Assembly: GCA_011125455.1 (NCBI GenBank)
Contig: VKHO01000048.1
Span: forward strand, 1-64,000
Source: Chlamydiales bacterium STE3
Lineage (GTDB): Bacteria > Chlamydiota > Chlamydiia > Chlamydiales > Parachlamydiaceae
DNA: 64,000 nt
Direction of reading: 5' to 3'
Below, in pieces: positions 1-7,508 of this stretch; positions within the stretch are counted from its first letter, which is position 1; every line of letters starts with the position of its first letter. A program made the position numbers and the translations under genes. Below the pieces are notes generated by a model. It did no database searches and had not been told where the DNA came from. It saw only the letters and a list, made by a program, of their open reading frames with translations.

Positions 1-21
1 TACGATAAATCGGTTCATTTT

Positions 22-75
22 GCATGGGTAGTCCCGTTTTCTTTCGTCAGAAACAGACTACTCCATGCTTTTTTT
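22..75 (+). terminator. Hairpin with T-run (terminator-like)
   Basis: A stem of about 12 bp with one bulge pairs GCATGGGTAGTC (22-33 region) with GACTACTCCATGC (56-68), followed by seven T on the plus strand. It would end a plus-strand transcript entering from the left edge. It also lies directly after the stop of the small minus-strand ORF at 74-208, but without a T-run in that direction. Confidence 0.6.
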
Positions 76-208
76 ATTTACATGCTATTTTAAATTCGAT
101 GTGAGGGCTATTGTGCAACAAGGCCTCTTCAATCTCCCGATTTGAAAGTAGGTCATCAAATTTATAAGTTCTAACATAATTGTCGCCACGTTCGCTAATA
201 TATTTCAT
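74..208 (-). CDS. Possible small protein, 44 aa
   Basis: A short minus-strand ORF of 44 codons starts with ATG at 208. It is preceded at good spacing by a GGTGAGG ribosome-binding site and stops with TAA at 74-76. The peptide is charged and soluble, with SERGDNYVRTYKFDDLL near the start and EIEEALL in the middle; it has no membrane segment or known motif. The good Shine-Dalgarno and protein-like composition argue for a real gene. Shortness and lack of a recognised family argue for caution. It could be a stand-alone small protein, the survivor of a longer gene, or half of a toxin-antitoxin pair whose partner is outside the window. Confidence 0.4.
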   Translation of the reverse strand: MKYISERGDNYVRTYKFDDLLSNREIEEALLHNSPHIEFKIACK

Positions 209-316
209 TTTAACCTCACCAATAATTGAACTTTAGGATAGGAACTCAAAAATTATTACACAATAATAATCGCGGGTTATTAAGCAGAGAAAATTTTCCG
301 TGCTTATCTTAATAGA

Positions 317-345
317 TTGTCATAGAAAACTTTTTACTTTATAGA
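317..345 (+). promoter_or_regulatory. Predicted sigma-70-type promoter of the mrp operon
   Basis: TTGTCA at 317-322 and TATAGA at 340-345 are separated by exactly 17 bp, and the first gene starts 35 bp further on at 381. The boxes and spacing match the bacterial housekeeping consensus closely. Confidence 0.55.
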
Positions 346-380
346 GGAACTTTCATAGCGATTTATTCAAAAAGAGAGAC

Positions 381-3179
381 ATGGAACCCTACATTTTAGG
401 CGCTATTTTTCTTCCTATCCTGCTGTCACCCCTCTTTCTTTACATCAATGAACTTCCTCGTCTACGCAATTATCAAGGATACATCTCTTCACTTATTGCT
501 CTAATCACCCTTATCTGTATTGTTGTGGCAGGAAAAAAATCTTTTTGGAATGTGCCCACTCCGTTTACCATCCCCTGGATACCTTCTCTCGGCATCAATC
601 TTTCTTTTATTACAGATGGCTTATCTCTTTTTTTTGGCATCCTCATCACAGTGATGGGCATTTTAGTGAACCTCTACGCTCAGTTTTACATACCTCCCGA
701 AGATTCCTCCTTAGGTAGGTTCTACTGCTACCTAACGTTTTTTATGGGGTCGATGGTCGGCGCTGTCTTTTCGATTAATTTAATGGTTCTATTTTTGTTT
801 TGGGAAATGACGGGACTTGCCTCCTTTTTACTTATCGGTTACCACTATGAAGAGCAAAAAGTCTGTAACAGTGCCAAAACAACTTTCTTAGTGACAGCTT
901 TCACAGGACTTAGTTTATTAGCCGGCATCATTTTAATTGGACAGATGTATGGAACCTATGATTGGATGTATCTCGTTAACCACATCGACCTCTTTAAAAA
1001 AGAATTTTGGCCTTCAGCTATAATCATTCTCTGTTTTTTGGCCGGGATATTTGGCAAGTCAGCACAATTTCCTTTTTACTTCTGGTTACCGAAAGCCATG
1101 GTCGCCCCCACTCCAGTGAGCGCCTACCTGCATGCAGCCACTATGGTAAAACTCGGTATTTTTCTTGTCGCTAGGATGTATCCCCTATTTGTGACAAACG
1201 CGCTTTGGTTCCCTGTGGTTTCCTCTATCTGCTTTTTAACCATGCTGATTGGAGCCACTCTTTCATTGCTTTCACATGATTTGAAAGCCATCCTAGCTTA
1301 TGCCACAATTAGCCAACTAGGTTTCTTCATCGGCTTCTATGGAATGGGCAGCGAAGAAGGGGTGCAGTATGATTTTGTGCATATTTTGAATCATGCGCTC
1401 TACAAGGGAAGCTTATTTATGCTTGTCGGCATTGTCCATCATAGCACGGGCATCAAGGACATCAGACGTTTAGGAGGCCTTCTAAAGCTCCTCCCCTTTA
1501 CAACTATCCTCTTCTTTCTTTCAACTGCTGCCATGGCAGGGCTACCTGGAACAATCGGTTTTTTAAGTAAAGAAATGATGCTTGCTGATGTCGTTGCTCT
1601 TGGAGAAGCGCATCATAGTGGCTGGGTTATTCTTGGGATTCTTTTTACCGCCTCGCTTTTTAAAGTTGCCTTCTCGATTAGACTCTTCTACCATCTTTTC
1701 GTTCGTCCAAGAAAACAGCTCGCTTATGTCTTTCACCCACCAGGATTAGCCATGCAACTCCCTCCCGCCATTTTGAGCGCTGGAGCATTTATTCTCGGGG
1801 TCTGGCCTTCAGGGCTTAACCAGCTGGTGCACTATTTTTACGTCTCAGGATTGCACACAGAGACACCCAATGTGATTAAAATTTGGCATGGCTGGACAAT
1901 CGAACTCCTTATGAGCTTTGGGATCTTTACATTTGGTACCTTACTGTTTTTCCTAGTGGAAAAAACAAGTTGGTACTGGCTAAAAATTCCCGATACGCTG
2001 CATTTAGATGCCTTCTACGAAAAAATGATACGTTTTTTCCAACAATTCAGTATTGCTGTGACACAATTCGTCCACTCTAAAAGACCCGATACCCATTTAA
2101 ATTGGTTGTTCTTATTGGTCATCGGCTTTGTAGGCTGGCAACTGCTACCTTTTCTCGTTCACAAACCGACCATCACATTAAATAAAATTGAACCCATCCG
2201 CGCCATCGCAGGTATTACTGTTGCTTTCTTTAGCCTCTCTGTTCTTTTCTTTAGGCACACGCTTTCCCAGCTTATCGCTCTTTCCATTTCTGGTTTAGCC
2301 CTTACTCTTTACTTTGTTCTTTATGAAGCACCTGATCTTGCCATGGCCCAAGTACTTATTGAAGTGGTTACCCTCTTTTTAGTTTTGATTTTTCTCAATG
2401 CGATTAAAAATGTGGAAGAGACACCTCCCGAAAAAAAATGGCGGCAAGCTATAAAGATGACCCTTTCATTAGGGATGGGGTGCGCAGCCTTCTTAATTAG
2501 CTATGTTTATAGCGCACAAGCTAAGCCAGAATTTTTAAAAGATTTTTTCCTGGAAAACAGTCTTCCTTTAGCTCATGGCAAAAATGCCGTTAATACAATC
2601 CTCGTGGATTTCCGTGGATTAGATACGTTGGGAGAGATTTCTGTTCTCATTATCGCTTGTCTCGGAGCGATTGGACTGCTGACAACAAGAGCTCCCTATC
2701 ATTATGACTTTTCAGGGCGGGAAAGCGATTCCATTCCTTCTGCAATTTTGAAAAACATTCTCCCCCTCGTCTTTTTTTTAGTTAACCTTTTCGCTTTTTA
2801 TCTCCTAGTCCGCGGTCATGATGAGCCAGGAGGAGGTTTTGCAGGAGGACTCTGTTGTGCGATTGCCATTATCTTAATTGGCATTGTGACGCCAAATCCA
2901 AAGCGCAATTACTTTATTCACGTTGACCCTTTACGTCTCACCTTTTTTGGATTGGCTTTAGTTCTCCTGGTTGGCCTTTCGGGACTTTTCTCAGGATCTT
3001 TTTTAACACACCACTACTTTTACTGGCATCTGCCGATTGTTGGAAAAGTTGTCGTCAATACACCTCTGATTTTTGATACTGGCGTCTTTTTAATCGTCGT
3101 GGGAATGACAGTAAAAATCGTTTTCTTTTTTCGCAATTTTGTTTCAAAGGAAAGAGGGGCTGAATCTACATGGACTTAA
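381..3179 (+). CDS. mrpA: Na+/H+ antiporter subunit A/B fusion (MrpA-MrpB)
   Basis: This is the large subunit of the multisubunit Mrp (Mnh/Sha) Na+/H+ antiporter, an inner-membrane complex related to the proton-pumping arm of respiratory complex I. The 932-aa protein is hydrophobic throughout. Residues about 60-400 form the NuoL-like pump module, with LFLFWEMTGLASFLLIGYH and the conserved HAATMVKLGIF helix. Residues about 600-690 match the MrpA C-terminal domain (LYEAPDLAMAQVLIEVVTL). The last 140 residues are an MnhB domain, seen in LLVRGHDEPGGGFAGGL. Fusion of A and B is known in some bacteria and explains why no separate mrpB gene is present. It overlaps mrpC by 10 bp and is the first gene of a six-gene operon. 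Confidence 0.95.
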   Translation: MEPYILGAIFLPILLSPLFLYINELPRLRNYQGYISSLIALITLICIVVAGKKSFWNVPTPFTIPWIPSLGINLSFITDGLSLFFGILITVMGILVNLYAQFYIPPEDSSLGRFYCYLTFFMGSMVGAVFSINLMVLFLFWEMTGLASFLLIGYHYEEQKVCNSAKTTFLVTAFTGLSLLAGIILIGQMYGTYDWMYLVNHIDLFKKEFWPSAIIILCFLAGIFGKSAQFPFYFWLPKAMVAPTPVSAYLHAATMVKLGIFLVARMYPLFVTNALWFPVVSSICFLTMLIGATLSLLSHDLKAILAYATISQLGFFIGFYGMGSEEGVQYDFVHILNHALYKGSLFMLVGIVHHSTGIKDIRRLGGLLKLLPFTTILFFLSTAAMAGLPGTIGFLSKEMMLADVVALGEAHHSGWVILGILFTASLFKVAFSIRLFYHLFVRPRKQLAYVFHPPGLAMQLPPAILSAGAFILGVWPSGLNQLVHYFYVSGLHTETPNVIKIWHGWTIELLMSFGIFTFGTLLFFLVEKTSWYWLKIPDTLHLDAFYEKMIRFFQQFSIAVTQFVHSKRPDTHLNWLFLLVIGFVGWQLLPFLVHKPTITLNKIEPIRAIAGITVAFFSLSVLFFRHTLSQLIALSISGLALTLYFVLYEAPDLAMAQVLIEVVTLFLVLIFLNAIKNVEETPPEKKWRQAIKMTLSLGMGCAAFLISYVYSAQAKPEFLKDFFLENSLPLAHGKNAVNTILVDFRGLDTLGEISVLIIACLGAIGLLTTRAPYHYDFSGRESDSIPSAILKNILPLVFFLVNLFAFYLLVRGHDEPGGGFAGGLCCAIAIILIGIVTPNPKRNYFIHVDPLRLTFFGLALVLLVGLSGLFSGSFLTHHYFYWHLPIVGKVVVNTPLIFDTGVFLIVVGMTVKIVFFFRNFVSKERGAESTWT

Positions 3180-3508
3180 CAGCTGTTATCATCGGGATTA
3201 TGGTATTCTGTGGGACCTATCTCATTCTACAACACCGCCTCTCTCAAATGGTTTTAGGGTTTTTACTTTTCTCCAATGCCGTTAATCTGCTGCTGCTTTC
3301 GATGGCACAAAATCCCGATGAAAAAGTGGCTCCCCTCGTTGAGGGCAACCATGTTTCCTCTTACGTCGACCCTATTCCTCAGGCATTAATTTTGACAGCT
3401 ATTGTCATCGGCTTTGCTTTCATTGCCCATTTCATGATTCTCTGCTACAGGTTGTTTTGCGATGAAAAACATGAAGATCTATCTGAACTTTTTAGGAGGA
3501 AGAAATAA
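3170..3508 (+). CDS. mrpC: Na+/H+ antiporter subunit C (MrpC, NuoK-like)
   Basis: A 112-aa membrane protein with three hydrophobic helices, homologous to NuoK of complex I. Typical features are LGFLLFSNAVNLLLLSM in the second helix and DPIPQALILTAIVIGFA in the third, the usual MrpC signature including the conserved PQALILTAIVI stretch. Length is normal for the family. The ATG overlaps the end of the mrpA-B fusion, and mrpD follows 6 bp downstream after an AGGAGG-like site at about 3494, so the genes are translationally linked. It should sit in the inner membrane beside subunits A and D. Confidence 0.95.
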   Translation: MDLTAVIIGIMVFCGTYLILQHRLSQMVLGFLLFSNAVNLLLLSMAQNPDEKVAPLVEGNHVSSYVDPIPQALILTAIVIGFAFIAHFMILCYRLFCDEKHEDLSELFRRKK

Positions 3509-3514
3509 TAAGCA

Positions 3515-5020
3515 ATGGTCATCTCATTTCTTATCACTCCCTTAATAACAGCGCTCATTTTGCTATTCATGATCGAGCCATCCTTCAAATCAAGACGGGG
3601 CATTGCTCTCACTTCTTGTATCTTACAGCTAATTTTGAGCCTAGTGATAAGCATCAAATGCCTAAACGGTGAAATTTTTGTGTTGATGATGGGTGGGTGG
3701 GCAGCGCCTTATGGCATCGCCTTGGTTGTCGATTTTTTCTCAGCACTTATGCTCTTTGCCACACTTCTTGTCTACCTGACAACGATATTATACGGGGCAT
3801 TTGAAATAGTTGAAGCTCCGGAGCCCTACTTTAGACTGCCTCTCATTTTTTTCCTTCAGGCAGGAACCAACCTTATCTTAATCACAGGTGACTTCTTTAA
3901 TCTTTTTGTGGCTTTTGAAATCATGCTCACCTCCTCCTATGCTCTTTTGAGTTTGGAGGCGCAAAAAGGCAAGGTGAAGCAGATTTTCTCTTACGTCTCG
4001 ATCAACTTAGCGGGAAGCATGATTTTTCTTTGGGGGGCAGCAATGGCCTATGGGTATACCGGCAACCTCAATATGGCCGCTTTGGCACTTTTTTTTGCAG
4101 ATAAAGCTCAAAGCCCCCTGACGATCGCCTTCGCTTTGCTTATGCTTAGCGTAGTGGGCTTAAAAATTGGCATTTTCCCTCTTTACTTTTGGCTTCCGGA
4201 GAGCTATCCCATTCTTCCCTATTCTATCAATGCTCTTTTCGGAGGAATACTCGGGAAAGTGGGTATTTACGTACTTTTAAGGCTTTTTTTGACAGTACTT
4301 CCTCATGACCTTCCCACAGTGAAGGAATGGATGATCTTACTCTCCATTCCTACAATGCTTTTAGGAGTTATAGGGGCCATCTCCAAAACATCGATTAAAG
4401 AAATACTCTCTTACCACATTATCAGCCAAGTGGGCTATATTGTTTTTGCTATCGGTGTGTTTACACCTCTATCTTTAGCCGCAGCTTTGTTATTTACACT
4501 TCACAATATGTGGGTAAAGACCTCTTTGTTTCTTTATGCTGGGATTGCGGGACAGTATTTCCGCACAGACTCCTTAAACCACATGGGAGGAGGATTGAAA
4601 GCTCTACCATGGGTAGGAGCACTATTTCTTCTTCAGGCTTTATCCCTTGCAGGGCTGCCTCCTTTAAGTGGTTTTTGGGGTAAATACTTAATTCTTTCGG
4701 AAGGCCTTTCTTCTGGGCATACTTTTGCTGTCGTGATCGCTCTATTGACAAGCTGGATGACCCTATTTAGTATGCTCAAAATTTGGGGCTTTGCATTTTG
4801 GGGAGAAGAAAAACCTCTTTTTAAAGGTGAAAGCTCTCCTTTGTTTAAGTATGCATCCCTCGCTGGTATTGCTTTGGTCGTTTTTTCGCTCTTATTGGGC
4901 TTCGGCGTTGAGTATGCGCTACAATTTTCAGAAAATGCCATTACGCATTTACTTGATAAGCAAAACTACATCCACCAAGTTTTTGGATTTTCTGACATAG
5001 CCAAACTGGAGATTCTATGA
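3515..5020 (+). CDS. mrpD: Na+/H+ antiporter subunit D (MrpD, NuoM/N-like)
   Basis: A 501-aa polytopic membrane protein of the proton-conducting membrane transporter family, related to NuoM and NuoN. Conserved parts include NLFVAFEIMLTSSYALLSLE (helix 5 with its key Glu), GIFPLYFWLPESYP, and the LAGLPPLSGFWGKYLIL stretch near residue 385. Together with MrpA it forms the ion path of the complex. Length is typical. It overlaps mrpE by 4 bp (ATGA), the common sign of translational coupling. The ORF reads without interruption. Confidence 0.95.
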   Translation: MVISFLITPLITALILLFMIEPSFKSRRGIALTSCILQLILSLVISIKCLNGEIFVLMMGGWAAPYGIALVVDFFSALMLFATLLVYLTTILYGAFEIVEAPEPYFRLPLIFFLQAGTNLILITGDFFNLFVAFEIMLTSSYALLSLEAQKGKVKQIFSYVSINLAGSMIFLWGAAMAYGYTGNLNMAALALFFADKAQSPLTIAFALLMLSVVGLKIGIFPLYFWLPESYPILPYSINALFGGILGKVGIYVLLRLFLTVLPHDLPTVKEWMILLSIPTMLLGVIGAISKTSIKEILSYHIISQVGYIVFAIGVFTPLSLAAALLFTLHNMWVKTSLFLYAGIAGQYFRTDSLNHMGGGLKALPWVGALFLLQALSLAGLPPLSGFWGKYLILSEGLSSGHTFAVVIALLTSWMTLFSMLKIWGFAFWGEEKPLFKGESSPLFKYASLAGIALVVFSLLLGFGVEYALQFSENAITHLLDKQNYIHQVFGFSDIAKLEIL

Positions 5021-5493
5021 AAGCTTTCTTGACAAATATAGTCTTAGCTTTTGTGTGGCTAATGCTGGGTGAAATTGCTTTGTGGCGCTTTTTTCTAGGA
5101 TTTTTTCTTGGCTTTATCATCTTAAGTTTTTTCCCCAACATTCAAAGCAATGAAAGCTATATCAAGAAAATGATGGCTTTTTTTCGTTTTTTAAAGAAGT
5201 TTTCTTGGGAACTCTTAAAGGCAAACTTCCTTGTAGCAAAGATGGTTCTTTTTAAACCCAAAAAGGACCTCCACCCCTTCTTTTTAACCTATGATGTGAG
5301 AGGGCTTAATAAAACGGAGCTCTTGATTTTGAATCATTGCATCACCCTAACCCCAGGCACAGTGACGGTGCTTCTCAGCGAAGATCATACCTCTCTCCTT
5401 GTCCATGTCCTTTCTGCAGATTCTAAAGAAGCTATCATCGCTGGAATTAAAAACGGTTTAGAGATGCCCATACTTGCTTTTACAAGAGGATAA
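5017..5493 (+). CDS. mrpE: Na+/H+ antiporter subunit E (MrpE)
   Basis: A 158-aa protein with two N-terminal membrane helices and a cytoplasmic C-terminal domain. The family signature lies around residues 95-130: LNKTELLILNHCITLTPGTV followed by TVLLSEDHTSLLVHVL. MrpE is needed for full activity and assembly of Mrp complexes but has no complex I counterpart. The start ATG lies inside the mrpD stop region (4-bp overlap), and mrpF starts 3 bp after its stop. Length and order match canonical mrp operons. Confidence 0.93.
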   Translation: MKAFLTNIVLAFVWLMLGEIALWRFFLGFFLGFIILSFFPNIQSNESYIKKMMAFFRFLKKFSWELLKANFLVAKMVLFKPKKDLHPFFLTYDVRGLNKTELLILNHCITLTPGTVTVLLSEDHTSLLVHVLSADSKEAIIAGIKNGLEMPILAFTRG

Positions 5494-5496
5494 ACG

Positions 5497-5772
5497 GTGA
5501 TCTATTTTTTTTATGCTCTGATGACGCTCTCTCTTTTTTTTGGTGTTGTTAGACTCCTTAAGGGACCGAGCATTCTGAATCGTATCATAGCTTTCGACGC
5601 TATCTCCGTTTCGATTATTGGCATTATCATTATTTTTTCTATCGAGCAGCGCATTTCTTATTTTCTAGAACTCATCTTAGTTTTTAGTCTTTTAGGATTT
5701 GTGACAACCGTTGCCCTGATCGATTATCTATTTAGAACAAAAAAAAGTGAGATTCATGATGAATTGGAATGA
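5497..5772 (+). CDS. mrpF: Na+/H+ antiporter subunit F (MrpF)
   Basis: A 91-aa membrane protein with three predicted helices. RLLKGPSILNRIIAFDAISV, around residues 20-40, is the characteristic MrpF segment, with the conserved Asp in the second helix. It starts with GTG at 5497, three bases after the mrpE stop, and overlaps mrpG by 17 bp. The family role is in ion exchange by the Mrp complex and, in some species, bile-salt efflux. Length is normal. Confidence 0.92.
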   Translation: MIYFFYALMTLSLFFGVVRLLKGPSILNRIIAFDAISVSIIGIIIIFSIEQRISYFLELILVFSLLGFVTTVALIDYLFRTKKSEIHDELE

Positions 5773-6052
5773 TCTAGCGACTGCATTCTTCCTTCTTTTT
5801 GGTAGCCTTTTTATTTTAATTGGCAGTTTAGGTGTGCTCAACATGCCAGATACATTGTGCCGAACACATGCTTTATCGAAAGCGCTAACACTTGGGCTCT
5901 CTTCAATGCTCATCGGACTGTGGATTAATCTAGGCACCGACATAGCAGGATTAAAAATTTTCTTATGCATCTGTTTTCAACTAGCCACTATCCCTCTCTC
6001 AGGTCATTTAATAGCCTACTATTTTTGGCATCAAAAACATCAAAAAAAATAG
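5756..6052 (+). CDS. mrpG: Na+/H+ antiporter subunit G (MrpG)
   Basis: The last subunit of the complex, 98 aa from the ATG at 5756 (an in-frame GTG at 5747 and a second ATG at 5759 are alternatives). It carries three hydrophobic helices and the PhaG/MnhG signature: GSLGVLNMPDTLCRTHALSK followed by LGLSSMLIG. The start lies inside mrpF. A stretch of 112 bp without a gene follows, so the operon probably ends here, although no clear hairpin terminator is seen. Confidence 0.9.
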   Translation: MMNWNDLATAFFLLFGSLFILIGSLGVLNMPDTLCRTHALSKALTLGLSSMLIGLWINLGTDIAGLKIFLCICFQLATIPLSGHLIAYYFWHQKHQKK

Positions 6053-6164
6053 TTTTTATTTTTAAAAATGTTTTATTTTACAACTAAGATTTGATCTCTA
6101 ATTAGAGTGCCGAAAAAAGGTAAAAGTTTTATAATTTCCCATTAAATTTGAATAGAGGAACGGA

Positions 6165-6767
6165 ATGTTAAAATTCATCATTTTTAGTCTTTTAGCCGTG
6201 AGCACTTTAACTGCAGAAATAAAAGTTCTTGTCTTTGCAGGGAGCACTCGTGAAGACTCTTATAATAAGCAGCTTATCAGAAACGTTGGGCAGATTGCAG
6301 CAGCAGAGGGTGCTAAAGTGACTACCGTAGACCTGAAGGACTACCCTATGGCTTTGTATGACGCAGATCTTGAAGCCAGCAAAGGGATGCCAAGCAATGC
6401 TAGGAAACTGCGCCAACTCATGAAAGAGAATCAGGTAATTTTTATCGCTTCTCCTCAATACAATGGTTCTGTTCCTGCAGTTTTAAAGAACGCTTTAGAC
6501 TGGGCTTCTCGAAATGAAGAAGGCCAGCATTCTCGCGATGCCTACCATGGTAAAAAATTTGTCCTTCTCAGCGCCTCCCCCGGAAAAGGTGGTGGAGCAA
6601 GAGGTCTTCGCCATTTGAGAGACATCATTCATGACGCTGGGGGCTCTGTTCAAATAGAGGAGTTTTCTCTTTCCTCTTGCGATAGCGCATTCAACGAGCT
6701 AGGTCGTTTAAAAAACCCCGCACATAGCGCTGCACTTCGCGAATTTGTGCAAAAAATGTTGAGATAG
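6165..6767 (+). CDS. NADPH-dependent FMN reductase family protein
   Basis: A 200-aa flavodoxin-fold oxidoreductase of the NADPH-dependent FMN reductase (chromate/azo/quinone reductase-like) family. FMN-binding motifs are visible: GSTREDSYNKQL near residue 25 binds the phosphate, and SPQYNGSVPAVLKNALDW near residue 100 is the classic second motif. The first 17 residues are hydrophobic (KFIIFSLLAVSTLTA) and could be a signal peptide or membrane anchor, unusual for an FMN reductase that would normally be cytosolic. The transporter gene at 6770 starts 2 bp after its stop, so the two are probably co-transcribed. The natural substrate cannot be told from sequence. Confidence 0.85.
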   Translation: MLKFIIFSLLAVSTLTAEIKVLVFAGSTREDSYNKQLIRNVGQIAAAEGAKVTTVDLKDYPMALYDADLEASKGMPSNARKLRQLMKENQVIFIASPQYNGSVPAVLKNALDWASRNEEGQHSRDAYHGKKFVLLSASPGKGGGARGLRHLRDIIHDAGGSVQIEEFSLSSCDSAFNELGRLKNPAHSAALREFVQKMLR

Positions 6768-6769
6768 CG

Positions 6770-7429
6770 ATGATCAAGCTTTCACGACAATCACTTTATC
6801 AATTGATTAGTGCAACTTTCTGTGTGATTGTCGTGGTCTCTAACATCATTTCGGCAAAAATGATTTGTTTGCCCTTTTCCGATCATTATAGTATCCCAGC
6901 CGGACTCATCACCTATCCTCTTACCTTTCTTTTGAGCGATCTAACTACGGAATTATTCGGAGAAAACAAAGCGAAGCTAATGATTTACATCGCTTTTGCT
7001 CTCAACGTTGTGAGCTTTGGACTCATTCAAGTGGCCCTTTTACTCCCCGCGGTGTCACAAAGTGATCAACTAGCTTTTCAAATGGTTCTAGGTTTAAGCG
7101 GATTAAGGATCTTCTCTTCTTTAGTTTCTTTTTTAACCGCTCAGATTGTGGATATTCAGCTTTATGCCCTCATCAAACGCTGGACAGGATCGCAACACCT
7201 ATGGCTGCGCAATAATGGTTCTACTTTAGCCTCTCAGCTAGTAGATACTTTGATGATCGATATTCTCTATCTTTATTGGGGCTTAGAAATGAGCTTAGCG
7301 GAAGTGCTTCCTATTATGAGCTTTTCTTATCTGTATAAGGCATTTTTTAGCTTGATCAACACCCCTATTTTCTATTTTCTAGTAGCGGTAACTAAATCCC
7401 GCCAAAAAGTCAAACTCAACCCTATCTAA
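6770..7429 (+). CDS. Queuosine precursor transporter (YhhQ/QPTR family)
   Basis: A 219-aa inner-membrane protein with about six helices, of the YhhQ (DUF165, VUT) family. Members import 7-cyano-7-deazaguanine, 7-aminomethyl-7-deazaguanine or queuine for queuosine in tRNA anticodons. The signature ITYPLTFLLSDLTTELFGE near residue 45 is typical, as are the later SQLVDTLMIDILY helix and the C-terminal YLYKAFFSLINTPIFYF. It lies 2 bp downstream of the flavin reductase. A queH gene at the right end of the window fits a role in queuosine supply. The exact precursor cannot be decided from sequence. Confidence 0.88.
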   Translation: MIKLSRQSLYQLISATFCVIVVVSNIISAKMICLPFSDHYSIPAGLITYPLTFLLSDLTTELFGENKAKLMIYIAFALNVVSFGLIQVALLLPAVSQSDQLAFQMVLGLSGLRIFSSLVSFLTAQIVDIQLYALIKRWTGSQHLWLRNNGSTLASQLVDTLMIDILYLYWGLEMSLAEVLPIMSFSYLYKAFFSLINTPIFYFLVAVTKSRQKVKLNPI

Positions 7430-7508
7430 AACTTTTCTTCTAATAGATTGAATTTTATTTTTTCTTTATGCAAAGGTGCACTTTAAGCTGCATCACGGAA
7501 AAAAGCGC

